Shown here: in pieces, positions 7,097-15,934 of the stretch
Layout: every line of letters begins with the position of its first letter
How positions within the stretch are numbered: position 1 is the stretch's first letter
Assembly: GCA_026387895.1 (NCBI GenBank)
Contig: JAPLKT010000068.1
Span: forward strand, 1 to 46,728
From: Gemmatimonadota bacterium
GTDB lineage: Bacteria > Gemmatimonadota > Gemmatimonadetes > Gemmatimonadales > Gemmatimonadaceae
Direction of reading: 5' to 3'
DNA length: 46,728 nt
Notes under the pieces: generated by a model
What the model was told of the DNA's origin: nothing
Databases searched by the model: none
Seen by the model: the letters and a program-made list of their open reading frames with translations, nothing else
Program-made: the position numbers and the translations under genes

Positions 7097-8614
7097 ATGC
7101 TTGCTGCCATCCAATCTGCTGCTGTCCTAGGAGTCGAGGCATTTGCCGTGACCGTCGAGGTCGACGTCGCCGCTGGGCTCCCTGCGTGGACTATTGTGGG
7201 GCTTCCGGGTGGGGCGGTGAAGGAGGCGCGGGAGCGGGTGAGCGCGGCGATCGTGAACGCGGGGTTTGAGCTGCCGTCGCGGCGCGTCACCGTGAACCTC
7301 TCACCGGCCGACGTGCGCAAAGAAGGGACCGCGTACGACCTCCCGATCGCGCTGGGCCTGCTGATTGCCATCGGCCGGCTTGACCCTGAGGCCGTCCGCG
7401 ACCTACTGGTGGTCGGCGAGCTCGGCCTCGACGGCAGTATTCGCCCCGTGCGCGGCGCATTGCCGATTGCGGCGCTCGCCGCGCGTCGCGCGATGCGCGG
7501 GGTGGTGTTGCCGCAAGCGAACGGGGCCGAAGCGCTGTTGGTGGGGAAGGCGCGGATTGTACCGGCGACGAGTCTCTCCGGGTTGGTCGCGTGTCTGCGC
7601 GCCGGCCGACTGCCGGAGATGGTGAGCCCGGCGGTCGCGGTGATCGCACGTACGGCAGATTCGCTCGACTTTGCCGATGTCGTGGGGCAACCGCTTGCAA
7701 AACGTGCGCTCGAAATTGCCGCGGCGGGGGGCCACAACCTCCTTATGATCGGGCCTCCGGGTACGGGCAAGACGATGCTGGCGCGTCGGCTGCCGAGTAT
7801 TCTCCCTCTGCTCGACGACGAAGCGCTGCTCGATGTCGTCGCCGTGCATTCCGTAGCAGGCGTATTACTGCCCGGCGCGAGCCCGAGTGCGATTCCCCCC
7901 TTTCGAGCGCCGCACCACACGATTTCGATGGCCGGGCTGATTGGCGGTGGCCCCGGCCCGCGGCCCGGCGAGGTCAGCCTCGCACATCGCGGTGTGCTCT
8001 TTCTGGACGAGCTCCTCGAACTGCCGCGCTACGTCTTGGACGCCATGCGCCAGCCGCTCGAGGACGGGCGCGTCGTGATTGCACGCGCAGCGCACGCCGT
8101 GGCCTTCCCAGCGCGCTTTCAGTTGGTGGGGGCCGCGAACCCATGCCCGTGCGGCAGAGCAGGGGACGGCACCGATCGCTGCCAATGCTCCCAAGCAGAC
8201 CTCGAGCGCTACCGCGCGCGACTCTCAGGACCGCTCGCAGACCGGATTGACCTGCACACGCACGTCGGCGCGGTCGAGCTGTCCGCACTCAGCCGAAATA
8301 GCGCCGAGGAATCGAGCACGACCATTCGCGCTCGCGTGCAAGACGCGCGCGCGCGGCAACACACACGCTACATCGCCCACGAGAACTGGCGCGTGAACGC
8401 GGACGCCGCCGGCTCATGGCTCTTGTCGCACGGCGAGTTCACCACAGGCGCGCGCACCCTGCTGGATACGGCCGCCGAACGGCTCGGACTCAGCGCCCGT
8501 GCGTATCATCGAGCGCTGCGCGTGGCGCGGACCATCGCGGATCTCGATCGGGCCACGCAGGTCGGAGAACCGGCCGTGGCCGAAGCGCTACGATACCGCC
8601 CTGCGCGCGCTTGA
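7097..8614 (+). CDS. comM: ComM/YifB magnesium-chelatase-like AAA+ ATPase
   Basis: 505 residues, the same size as E. coli YifB and Haemophilus ComM. The ATG at 7097 begins MLAAIQSAAVLGVEA, the conserved family start. Longer upstream readings run antisense through the neighbouring gene and are rejected. The N-terminal 170 residues form the Lon-protease-like ChlI domain. Walker A is GPPGTGKT at 219-226 and Walker B is VLFLDELLEL. A cysteine cluster follows (NPCPCG...CQCS), then the C-terminal Mg-chelatase domain with LSARAYHRALRVARTIADL. ComM is a hexameric helicase that drives branch migration during natural transformation. No other competence gene is visible here. Confidence 0.93.
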   Translation: MLAAIQSAAVLGVEAFAVTVEVDVAAGLPAWTIVGLPGGAVKEARERVSAAIVNAGFELPSRRVTVNLSPADVRKEGTAYDLPIALGLLIAIGRLDPEAVRDLLVVGELGLDGSIRPVRGALPIAALAARRAMRGVVLPQANGAEALLVGKARIVPATSLSGLVACLRAGRLPEMVSPAVAVIARTADSLDFADVVGQPLAKRALEIAAAGGHNLLMIGPPGTGKTMLARRLPSILPLLDDEALLDVVAVHSVAGVLLPGASPSAIPPFRAPHHTISMAGLIGGGPGPRPGEVSLAHRGVLFLDELLELPRYVLDAMRQPLEDGRVVIARAAHAVAFPARFQLVGAANPCPCGRAGDGTDRCQCSQADLERYRARLSGPLADRIDLHTHVGAVELSALSRNSAEESSTTIRARVQDARARQHTRYIAHENWRVNADAAGSWLLSHGEFTTGARTLLDTAAERLGLSARAYHRALRVARTIADLDRATQVGEPAVAEALRYRPARA

Positions 8615-8667
8615 CGCTGAGCCGCGCACTGGCGAGCTTCGCGGATACTCTTTTGTCCGGAGCTTTT

Positions 8668-11010
8668 GTGTTCTCGATTCGTGCTGTTGTGCTCGCTGGC
8701 GTGCTCGCCGCGACCGTCCTCACCCCGACGCGCCCCATCGCCGCGCAGAAAGCCGCGCTGCCGACCCCCGCCTCAATCCTCGGCTACGAGCCGGGAGCCG
8801 ACCGCAAGCTTCCCACCTGGAAGCAAGTGACCGCCTACTTTACCGCGCTCGACAAGGCGAGCCCGCGCGTCACCACGCGCACACTCGGCAAGACGACCCT
8901 CGGTCGCCCCTTCCTCGCGGTCTTTATCTCGGATTCGGCGACGCTCGCGAATCTGGACCGCTACAAGCAGATCCAGCGCAAGCTGATGGATCCGCGCCTC
9001 CGCAAGCCGCAGGAGCTGCAACAGCTGCTCATTGACGGCAAGAACGTGATTCTTATTACGTCGTCGATCCATTCCACCGAAGTCGGTGGATTCACCACGC
9101 CGCTCGTCCTCGCCGATCGTCTCGCCCGCGGTGAAACCGCCGACGCGAAATCCGTGCTCGCTAACACGATCGTGATTCTCGTGCCGTCGCAGAATCCCGA
9201 CGGTGTGGATATCGTCGGCGACTGGTACCGGAGCACGCTCGACTCCAAGTCCGAGGGAACCGAGCCGCCGCAGCTGTACCACAAGTACACCGGCCACGAC
9301 AATAACCGCGACTGGTACGCCTTCACGCAGGTGGAGACGCGCTACACCGTGGACTCGCTCTACTCGCAGTGGGATCCGCAGATCGTGAACGACGTGCATC
9401 AGCAGGGCGGGAACGCCGGGCGCATCTTCCTTCCGCCGTACATGGACCCCGTCGAGCCCAACATCGACCCAATCCTCACGGCGGGTACCAACGCACTCGG
9501 TATGGCGATGGGCTGGCGTATGACAGCGGAAGGGAAGACCGGTATCGCGACCAACGCGTCGTACGATCAGTGGTCGCCGGCGCGTCAGTATTCGCTCTAT
9601 CATCGCGGCGTGCGCATTCTCACAGAGACGGCGAGCGCACGTCTTGCGACGTCGGTCGAGTACACCTTCGACCAGCTCGGCAGTGGCCGCGGTTACGAAG
9701 CCAAGACTGCGACTTGGAACTTCCCGGCGCTCTGGAAGGGCGGCAAGTGGACATACGGCGACATCGTCGCGTACCAAGTCAGCGCCTCGTGGGCGCTGTT
9801 GGTGGAAGCGGCCAAAGACCGGCGCGCCTGGCTCGAGAGCTATGTGGCGCTTGGCGACCGTGCGATGAGCCCGGCGCGTGACTGGTCTACGACCCCCGTC
9901 CCGACGGCGTTCGTGATCCCGAAGCAGAAGCAGGACCCGCAGGCGCTGCAGCGCCTGCTCTGGACCTTGCAGCACGGCCAGGTCGAGGTACGTGAGTCGA
10001 CGGCACCGATCGCCGTCGGGAGCGTCACCTACCCTGTGGGCAGCTATGTGATTTCCACCACGCAGCCCTACGGCGGTTACGCCAAGACGCTGCTCGAGCG
10101 CCAAAAGTACCCCGACCTCCGCGAATACCCGGGGGGCCCGCCGAAGCGTCCGTATGACGTGACGGCCCACACCCTCCCGCTCCTGTTCGGCGTCGACGTC
10201 GCGGCCTACACGGGCGCGGAGCCGAGTGTGACCGCGCCGGTCGCGGCGGTGGCGGAGCCCACGTACAGCGTGCCCGAGCTGTCGCGCAAGACGGGGATCC
10301 CGCGCATCGCGATTTATCGCAGCTTCGCCTCGACCATGGACGAAGGGTGGACGCGCTGGATGTTCGATTCGTACGGCGTGGCGTTCACCTCGATCACCGA
10401 CAAGGACGTGCGCGCGGGGAACCTCGGCGGGCGGTTCGACGTCGTCATTATCCCTGATCAGAACGCGCGCCAGATCGCCGGTGGCCTTGGAGCGGCCTTC
10501 CCGGACAGCCTGCGAGGCGGACTGGGCGAGCCGGGAGCGCAGGCGCTCGCAGCGTTCGTGCGTGGCGGCGGGACACTGCTCGCCTTCAATGGCGCGAGCG
10601 ATTACGCGATCGAAGCGCTCAAGCTGCCAGTGAAGAACGTGCTGGCCGGCGTTCGCAACACGGATTTTTATGCGCCGGGATCGTTGCTGTCGGTTGAACT
10701 GATGAAGGGGCACCTCGCGACGGTGAATGTGACCGCCCCAGTGCCGGCGATCTGGTTTGAGAACAGTCCCGCATTTGAGATCACCGATCCCTCGCAGACC
10801 ACGGCGATTGCCACCTACCAGGCCAAGGGCGATCCGCTCCTGTCTGGGTGGCTGCTGGGCGGTTCCAAGCTGAACGGAAAGGCGGCGATGGTCGAGTCGG
10901 TGGTCGGCACCGGCCGCGTGTATCTGTATGGGTTCCGCCCGCAGTACCGTGGGCAGACCATGGCCACGCAGCCGCTCATCTGGTACGCCATGCTTCGGGG
11001 CAAGCTGTGA
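8668..11010 (+). CDS. Secreted M14-family zinc carboxypeptidase with C-terminal GATase1-like domain
   Basis: 780 residues from the GTG at 8668, which has GGAG 5 nt upstream and begins a clean signal peptide (MFSIRAVVLAGVLAATVLTP, cleavage near IAAQ). Earlier start codons would overlap comM. M14 metal ligands and catalytic residues are all present: H135 and E138 in SIHSTEVGG, N213-R214 in HDNNRDWY, H244 in VNDVHQQGG and E320 in RILTETAS. Residues from about 530 onward (IPRIAIYRSF, DVVIIPDQNA, FVRGGGTLLAFNGAS) resemble a class I glutamine-amidotransferase-like domain common in long secreted M14 proteins. It probably digests extracellular or periplasmic peptides. Gap of 53 bases from comM. Confidence 0.88.
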   Translation: MFSIRAVVLAGVLAATVLTPTRPIAAQKAALPTPASILGYEPGADRKLPTWKQVTAYFTALDKASPRVTTRTLGKTTLGRPFLAVFISDSATLANLDRYKQIQRKLMDPRLRKPQELQQLLIDGKNVILITSSIHSTEVGGFTTPLVLADRLARGETADAKSVLANTIVILVPSQNPDGVDIVGDWYRSTLDSKSEGTEPPQLYHKYTGHDNNRDWYAFTQVETRYTVDSLYSQWDPQIVNDVHQQGGNAGRIFLPPYMDPVEPNIDPILTAGTNALGMAMGWRMTAEGKTGIATNASYDQWSPARQYSLYHRGVRILTETASARLATSVEYTFDQLGSGRGYEAKTATWNFPALWKGGKWTYGDIVAYQVSASWALLVEAAKDRRAWLESYVALGDRAMSPARDWSTTPVPTAFVIPKQKQDPQALQRLLWTLQHGQVEVRESTAPIAVGSVTYPVGSYVISTTQPYGGYAKTLLERQKYPDLREYPGGPPKRPYDVTAHTLPLLFGVDVAAYTGAEPSVTAPVAAVAEPTYSVPELSRKTGIPRIAIYRSFASTMDEGWTRWMFDSYGVAFTSITDKDVRAGNLGGRFDVVIIPDQNARQIAGGLGAAFPDSLRGGLGEPGAQALAAFVRGGGTLLAFNGASDYAIEALKLPVKNVLAGVRNTDFYAPGSLLSVELMKGHLATVNVTAPVPAIWFENSPAFEITDPSQTTAIATYQAKGDPLLSGWLLGGSKLNGKAAMVESVVGTGRVYLYGFRPQYRGQTMATQPLIWYAMLRGKL

Positions 11011-11056
11011 TCTGACGTCCCGCCGGGAGGTTTTTGGCGGCAGTGGGGTAGTAGGG

Positions 11057-11089
11057 CGAGGGCGGGGTCCGCAACGGGCCCCGCCCTCG
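11057..11089 (+). terminator. Strong GC hairpin after the M14 peptidase gene
   Basis: A 14-bp stem, CGAGGGCGGGGTCC / GGGCCCCGCCCTCG, with one G-T wobble and a 5-nt loop. It lies 46 bases after the peptidase stop and 16 bases before larE. The following sequence, ACTACATTTCC, is only mildly T-rich. It may end the peptidase transcript, act in the larE leader, or both. Confidence 0.5.
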
Positions 11090-11105
11090 ACTACATTTCC
11101 CCTCT

Positions 11106-11996
11106 ATGACCGACCGCACGCGCGCCAAGGAATCGGCGCTCCTCGACTGGTTCCGATCCCGCGGATCCGCGCTCATCGGCTTCAGCGGTGGGGTGGATTC
11201 CACGTATCTCGCCTGCGTCGCCCTTGAGGCGCTTGGGCCCGAGCACGTGCTCGCCGTGATCGGCCGGAGCGCGAGTTATCCGCTCGAGCAGTGGGAGCGG
11301 GCGCGTGGGGTGGCCGATCGTTTCGGTATCCCGGTCCTCGAACTCAACACCGACGAACTCAACGATCCGCGCTACGCGGCGAATCCCTCCAACCGCTGCT
11401 ACTTCTGCAAGACGGAGCTGTGGGGTCAGCTGACCCCCGTGGCTCAGGAACGCGGGCTCGCGGTGGTCGTCGATGGTACCAACGCGGACGATCTCAGTGA
11501 TCACCGTCCGGGTCGCCAGGCGGCGGCAGAGCACCGAGTGGCCTCGCCACTCGCCGATTTGGGATTCACCAAGGACGATATCCGCGACCTCTCCAGGGCG
11601 CGCGACATCCCGACCTGGTCGCAGCCGTCATCGCCCTGCCTCGCCTCGCGCCTCCCGTACGGCACCGAGGTCACTCCCCTTCGCCTCGGGAAGGTTGAGG
11701 CCGCCGAACGTGCCCTGCGGGCTCTGGGGGTCACGGGGGACCTGCGGGTGCGCTACTACGGCGACACCGCGCGGCTTGAACTTACGTACGGTGAACTCGT
11801 GCGGTGGCTACAGCCGGCGATGCGCGAACAACTGCGGCGCGTGGTCGTGGCCAGCGGTTTCGCACGGGTTGAGGTGGACCGGCGCGGCTTCCGCTCCGGG
11901 TCGCTCAACCGCGACGACGTTCCACAGTTCGACACACTGGAACCAGATGACGAGCCCATGCCCGCGTCTGGTGAACTCTCGACTCTGAATCGCTGA
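11106..11996 (+). CDS. larE: LarE-type ATP-dependent sulfur transferase (nickel-pincer cofactor)
   Basis: 296 residues. The PP-loop SGGVDS is at 28-32, and the family segment NADDLSDHRPGRQA follows. C178 in PSSPCLASRLPYG matches the cysteine that donates sulfur in Lactobacillus LarE. Two more cysteines, C98 and C101 in NRCYFCK, give the three-Cys set of LarE proteins that carry a [4Fe-4S] cluster and use it for sulfur transfer instead of sacrificing their own Cys. LarE thiolates pyridine dicarboxylate mononucleotide to build the nickel-pincer cofactor of lactate racemase and related enzymes. No larB, larC or larA homologue is visible here. A one-codon-spaced gene (TGAATG) follows. Confidence 0.87.
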   Translation: MTDRTRAKESALLDWFRSRGSALIGFSGGVDSTYLACVALEALGPEHVLAVIGRSASYPLEQWERARGVADRFGIPVLELNTDELNDPRYAANPSNRCYFCKTELWGQLTPVAQERGLAVVVDGTNADDLSDHRPGRQAAAEHRVASPLADLGFTKDDIRDLSRARDIPTWSQPSSPCLASRLPYGTEVTPLRLGKVEAAERALRALGVTGDLRVRYYGDTARLELTYGELVRWLQPAMREQLRRVVVASGFARVEVDRRGFRSGSLNRDDVPQFDTLEPDDEPMPASGELSTLNR

Positions 11997-12665
11997 ATGT
12001 TCTCCTGCCTCGGCCGTCTCGGTTGTTTCGCGACCATCCTGCTGCTGCTCGCAGCGGTCGTGGGTTGGTTCACGCAAGACATGTGGATCCCCAAGCTCAG
12101 GGCGCGCGCCGGCTTTGCGCCGGCGGTCAGTGCCTCGGTCTGGGAGCCCGTGAAGTCCGAGGGGGCTGCCCGTGGGCACGACGCCTTGGTGCAGCTCCGC
12201 AAGCGCAACGGTCCGGTGTTTGTGAAAGTGCATCCCGCGGATCTCGCGTCGTACGCGATCGGCCTTGCGCCGAGCAAGGCGCTGAGTGCCGTCAAGCACC
12301 TGGAATCGCGCGCCGAGGGTGACCGCGTCTACTTCCGTGGCGCCGTGAATACGGCGGAACTCGGGGCGTCCGCCAAGACCGGTCCGCTATCCGGCGTGAT
12401 GGACGGCATGCTCCGTGGGGAGCAGCAGATTACCGTGGGCGGTCGCATGGAAGTTGCCTCGCCTGGACATGGCGTGTTCAATATCGATGAGGTCAAAATC
12501 GGTGAGTTGCGACTCCCCGCCGCCGCGGTGCGCAAGCTGATCGCCCACTATGCGGGGACGGCCGAGGCGAATGGTGGCGAATCGCTCACCTTCCCACTGC
12601 CGCCCGAAATTGGTGATGTGCGCGTGCAGAAAGGCGCAATCACGCTGTACAAATCGGGACGATGA
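11997..12665 (+). CDS. Membrane-anchored protein of unknown function
   Basis: 222 residues. One N-terminal hydrophobic segment (LGCFATILLLLAAVVGWF) is an anchor or an uncleaved signal. The rest is probably periplasmic and mixed alpha/beta, with VKVHPADLASYAIG, RMEVASPGHGVFNIDEVKIG and a terminal strand pattern, FPLPPEIGDVRVQKGAITLY. The alternating strands recall DUF2993/LmeA-like lipid-binding proteins, but that is only a resemblance. The ATG follows the larE stop directly, and its own stop overlaps the next gene by 4 nt (ATGA). It is therefore translated as part of the larE-to-aldehyde-dehydrogenase unit. Confidence 0.75.
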   Translation: MFSCLGRLGCFATILLLLAAVVGWFTQDMWIPKLRARAGFAPAVSASVWEPVKSEGAARGHDALVQLRKRNGPVFVKVHPADLASYAIGLAPSKALSAVKHLESRAEGDRVYFRGAVNTAELGASAKTGPLSGVMDGMLRGEQQITVGGRMEVASPGHGVFNIDEVKIGELRLPAAAVRKLIAHYAGTAEANGGESLTFPLPPEIGDVRVQKGAITLYKSGR

Positions 12666-13972
12666 GTCGCCGACTGCTGGTGGTGGACGACGAGTCCGGC
12701 GTGCGCGCCGCACTCCGCCAGCTGCTCGAGTTCGAAGGCTACGAGGTGCGCGTCGCGTCGAGCGGCGCCGAGGCGCTGGCCACGTACGAGGCCTGGAAGC
12801 CGGAGCTCGTCTTCATGGACGTGAAGATGACCGGCATGGACGGTCTCGAGACGCTGAAGCGGCTGCGCGGGCGCGATCCGTCGGCGATTGTCGTCATGAT
12901 CAGCGGGCACGCCACGATTCAGAATGCCGTCGAAGCCACGCAACTGGGCGCCTACGACATTCTCGAGAAGCCGCTGGATACCGATCGCATTCTTGTGACG
13001 CTGCGCAATGCGATTGGACGTATTGAGCTCGCGCAAGAGAATCAGCGGCTCAAAGCCACCATCGAGTCGCGCTACGAGATTGTCGGCCGTTCATCGACGA
13101 TTCGTGCCGTGATTGAAAAGATCGACGAGTTGATCGCGCGCGCCATTCATCGGCAGTCGCCGCGCTCCGCTAAGCGCTTTGTCGAAGTGAACTGTGCGGC
13201 GATTCCTGGTGAGCTCATCGAGAGCGAACTCTTTGGGCACATGAAGGGATCGTTTACCGGTGCCGGTGCCGATCGTGCGGGCAAGTTCGAGCAGGCGGAC
13301 GGCGGCACACTGTTCCTCGACGAAATCGGCGACATGTCGCTCGCCGCACAGGCCAAGGTGTTGCGCGTGCTCCAGGACGGCGAAGTGACGCGAATCGGCG
13401 GGCAGAAGCCAACGCGTGTCGACGTTCGCGTCCTCGCGGCGACGAACAAGACCCTCGAGGATGAGATCGCCGCCGGGCGTTTTCGCGAGGATTTATATTA
13501 TCGGCTCAACGTCGTGCCGATCCATGTGCCCGCCTTACGCGAACGGCGCGAGGACATTCCGCAGCTCATCGTACACTTTCTGCAGCAGTTCACGACGCTT
13601 GATGGGGCGCCCTCGCGCGGCATGGAACACGCCGCAGCCGAACGACTCGTGCATCACGGGTGGCCTGGCAATGTGCGCGAGTTGCGCAACACGATCGAGC
13701 GTCTGCTGATTCTGTCGTCGGGGCCGAGCATCACCGCGTCCGACGCAGAGCGCCTAGTCGGGGCGCGGACCGGCGCGAGCGGTGGCATCGGGGCGCTCGA
13801 ACAGTGCAAGACGTACGAGGAGTTCAAGGACGCCGCGGAAAAATTGTTTCTGCAGGCGCGATTGCGTGAACACGACTGGAATGTCGCCGAGACGGCGCGC
13901 GCCATCGACATGCCGCGCAGCAACTTGTACAACAAGATCGAGCGGCATGGCCTCACGCGGGATCACGCATGA
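12662..13972 (+). CDS. NtrC-family response regulator lacking the Walker A segment
   Basis: 436 residues. The receiver domain (1-120) is complete: D9/D10 acidic pair, phospho-acceptor D53 in FMDVKM and K103 in LEKPLD. The AAA+ domain has its start (YEIVGRSSTIRAVIEKID, 138-155) and continues straight into ELIARAIHRQSPRS. The usual linking segment, with the ATP-binding GESGTGKE loop, is absent (about 19 residues, junction at 13120-13130). Later motifs are intact: GSFTGA sigma-54 contact loop (196-201, Ser for Ala), Walker B LFLDEIGD, the sensor region, WPGNVREL and a Fis-type helix-turn-helix (WNVAETARAIDMPRSNLYNKI). Without Walker A it should not bind ATP normally, so sigma-54 activation is doubtful. 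No sensor kinase lies alongside. It is coupled on both sides by ATGA overlaps. Confidence 0.88.
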   Translation: MSRRLLVVDDESGVRAALRQLLEFEGYEVRVASSGAEALATYEAWKPELVFMDVKMTGMDGLETLKRLRGRDPSAIVVMISGHATIQNAVEATQLGAYDILEKPLDTDRILVTLRNAIGRIELAQENQRLKATIESRYEIVGRSSTIRAVIEKIDELIARAIHRQSPRSAKRFVEVNCAAIPGELIESELFGHMKGSFTGAGADRAGKFEQADGGTLFLDEIGDMSLAAQAKVLRVLQDGEVTRIGGQKPTRVDVRVLAATNKTLEDEIAAGRFREDLYYRLNVVPIHVPALRERREDIPQLIVHFLQQFTTLDGAPSRGMEHAAAERLVHHGWPGNVRELRNTIERLLILSSGPSITASDAERLVGARTGASGGIGALEQCKTYEEFKDAAEKLFLQARLREHDWNVAETARAIDMPRSNLYNKIERHGLTRDHA

Positions 13973-14430
13973 GCGACCGCAACTGGGACGCCGAGCTCAA
14001 AAAGATTGATCGTCAGCTGGAGCAGGTGAGTGACGAGGCGGTCTTCCCCTCGAAAGCGGCGAAGACTCCTGCGGCCAAGGTCGACGCACTCGAAGCGCAG
14101 CGCACGACGTCGACCTTTGGCGTCTTCGCGCGACTCACCCTCGCGGTGTTGCTCGGCGTTGCCATCGTCTTTTGGCCCTACGAGGCGCGGTGCGGCTTTG
14201 GCATGACCGCGTACCTCGGCGCCGTTGCCACGCTGGTGACGGCCGGCATCTGGTCGTCCATCTGGACCTGGCGCCATCGGGCAGCACGCGCGCACACGCT
14301 GTCGTTGTTGCTCGTGCTCTGGGGAATGATCCTCGGAGCGGTGGACCTGTTACCTCGGCTTGGCTACGCCAAACCCACGGCCGATCATCCCGCGGTTTGG
14401 GTCTGTCCTTCACCGAATCAAAATCCATGA
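13969..14430 (+). CDS. Membrane protein of unknown function, three predicted segments
   Basis: 153 residues. A charged cytoplasmic N-terminus of about 50 residues (SDRNWDAELKKIDRQLEQVS) is followed by three hydrophobic stretches: FARLTLAVLLGVAIVFW, MTAYLGAVATLVTAGIW and TLSLLLVLWGMILGAVDLL. The N-terminal helix could form a coiled coil. No family was recognised. Its start overlaps the regulator stop by 4 nt, and its stop overlaps the aldehyde dehydrogenase start by 4 nt, so it is a real member of a tightly coupled operon. Confidence 0.75.
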   Translation: MSDRNWDAELKKIDRQLEQVSDEAVFPSKAAKTPAAKVDALEAQRTTSTFGVFARLTLAVLLGVAIVFWPYEARCGFGMTAYLGAVATLVTAGIWSSIWTWRHRAARAHTLSLLLVLWGMILGAVDLLPRLGYAKPTADHPAVWVCPSPNQNP

Positions 14431-15911
14431 CAAAAACCTTTCAGAACTTTATCGGCGGGCAGTGGGTGGCTCCGACGAGCGGCGCGCACTTTGAGAATCG
14501 GAATCCAGCCGACACGCGTGACCTCATCGGGCAGTTTCCACTGTCGGATGCCGCCGATGTTGCGGCCGCGGTCGCGTCGGCGAAGCGTGGCTTTGAGCAG
14601 TGGCGTCGCACGCCGGCCCCGGCGCGCGGCGATGTGCTCCGGCGCGTGGGCGAGATCATGGTGGCGCGCAAGGAAGAGCTCGCCGACCTCATGACGCGCG
14701 AGATGGGCAAGCCGCTCGCCGAAACACGCGGCGACGTGCAAGAGGGGATCGACACCGCATTTTATGCAGCCACGGAAGGGCGGCGGCTGTTCGGCCACAC
14801 CGTACCGAGTGAGCTGCGCAACAAATGGGCGATGAGCTTCCGTCGGCCGATTGGGGTGGCCGGCATTATTACGCCTTTCAACTTTCCACTCGCGATTCCG
14901 ACCTGGAAGATGTTCCCCGCGCTCCTGTGCGGAAACAGCTGCGTGTTTAAGCCCGCGGAGGATGTGCCGCACACGGGGCATGTGTTTGTCGAGATCCTGC
15001 TTGAGGCGGGTCTTCCTCCGGAGGTGATCAACCTCGTGCACGGCGACGGGGCAGTGGGGGCGGCAATCGTCGCGCATCAGGATGTCGCGCTTGTGTCGTT
15101 CACGGGCTCCACCGAAACGGGAAGCAAGGTCGGAGCGGAGTGCGGGCGTACCCACAAGCGTCTGTCGCTGGAGATGGGCGGGAAGAACGCGATGATTGTC
15201 ATGAACGATGCGGATCTCGACCTCGCACTCGAAGGGATTCTCTGGGGCGCCTTTGGGACCACAGGGCAGCGCTGCACCGCCACCAGCCGCCTGATTGTCC
15301 AGGAGGGGGTGCACGATCAGTTTGTGGAACTGCTCGCCACGCGGGCCGCGAAGCTCAGGCTCGGTGACGGTCGCGCCGCCGGAACCGATGTCGGGCCGCT
15401 CATCCACGCCGATGCGCGCGCCAAGGTCGAGCGGTATGTGGCGATCGGCCAGCAGGAGGGGGCGACGCTGCGGTTGGGCGGCTCCGTCGCCACCGGCAAG
15501 GGGCTCGACCACGGGTGGTTCTTCCAGCCGACCATTTTCACCGGTGTGAAGGCGGGGTCGCGGCTCGAGCAGGAGGAGATCTTTGGTCCCGTGCTCTCCG
15601 TCATCAAGGTCAAAGATGCCGACGAGGCGTTCCGCGTGAACAACGATGTCATGTACGGGCTCTCCTCGAGCGTCTACACCCGCGACGTGAACCTCGCGTT
15701 CCGTGCCCTGAATGACCTCGATAACGGCATCACGTATATCAACGCCCCCACGATCGGCGCCGAGGCCCATCTCCCCTTTGGTGGCGTCAAGGCGACCGGA
15801 AACGGCCACCGCGAAGGGGGGTGGGAAGTCTATGAGTTCTACTCGGAAACAAAGGTCGGCTACGTCGATTTCTCAGGCACGTTGCAGCGCGCCCAGATCG
15901 ATAACTACTGA
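14427..15911 (+). CDS. NAD(P)-dependent aldehyde dehydrogenase, possibly semialdehyde-specific
   Basis: 494 residues from the ATG at 14427 ([16 protein letters not shown]); longer readings run back through the membrane protein gene in another frame. Conserved ALDH residues are N152 in TPFNFP, E249 in LEMGGKN and nucleophile C283 in GQRCTATS, and the glycine-rich FTGSTETG is near 225-232. The sequence style resembles 2-oxoglutarate-semialdehyde and related bacterial dehydrogenases, but the substrate is not certain. It oxidises an aldehyde to the acid in the cytoplasm. It is the last gene of the larE run. The gap of 23 bases before lepB leaves room for read-through. Confidence 0.9.
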   Translation: MTKTFQNFIGGQWVAPTSGAHFENRNPADTRDLIGQFPLSDAADVAAAVASAKRGFEQWRRTPAPARGDVLRRVGEIMVARKEELADLMTREMGKPLAETRGDVQEGIDTAFYAATEGRRLFGHTVPSELRNKWAMSFRRPIGVAGIITPFNFPLAIPTWKMFPALLCGNSCVFKPAEDVPHTGHVFVEILLEAGLPPEVINLVHGDGAVGAAIVAHQDVALVSFTGSTETGSKVGAECGRTHKRLSLEMGGKNAMIVMNDADLDLALEGILWGAFGTTGQRCTATSRLIVQEGVHDQFVELLATRAAKLRLGDGRAAGTDVGPLIHADARAKVERYVAIGQQEGATLRLGGSVATGKGLDHGWFFQPTIFTGVKAGSRLEQEEIFGPVLSVIKVKDADEAFRVNNDVMYGLSSSVYTRDVNLAFRALNDLDNGITYINAPTIGAEAHLPFGGVKATGNGHREGGWEVYEFYSETKVGYVDFSGTLQRAQIDNY

Positions 15912-15934
15912 CCCAAGACCCCCGAGGCGCCGGC

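Noticed and set aside
8773-10713. A 646-codon open frame on the minus strand opposite the M14 peptidase
   Set aside because: High-GC coding DNA commonly leaves an antisense frame open. The product is Arg/His/Val-rich with no recognisable motif, and the plus-strand peptidase has all its catalytic residues.
14418-15809. A 463-codon minus-strand frame opposite the aldehyde dehydrogenase
   Set aside because: Its composition is that of an antisense shadow, and the plus-strand gene is complete with catalytic Asn, Glu and Cys.
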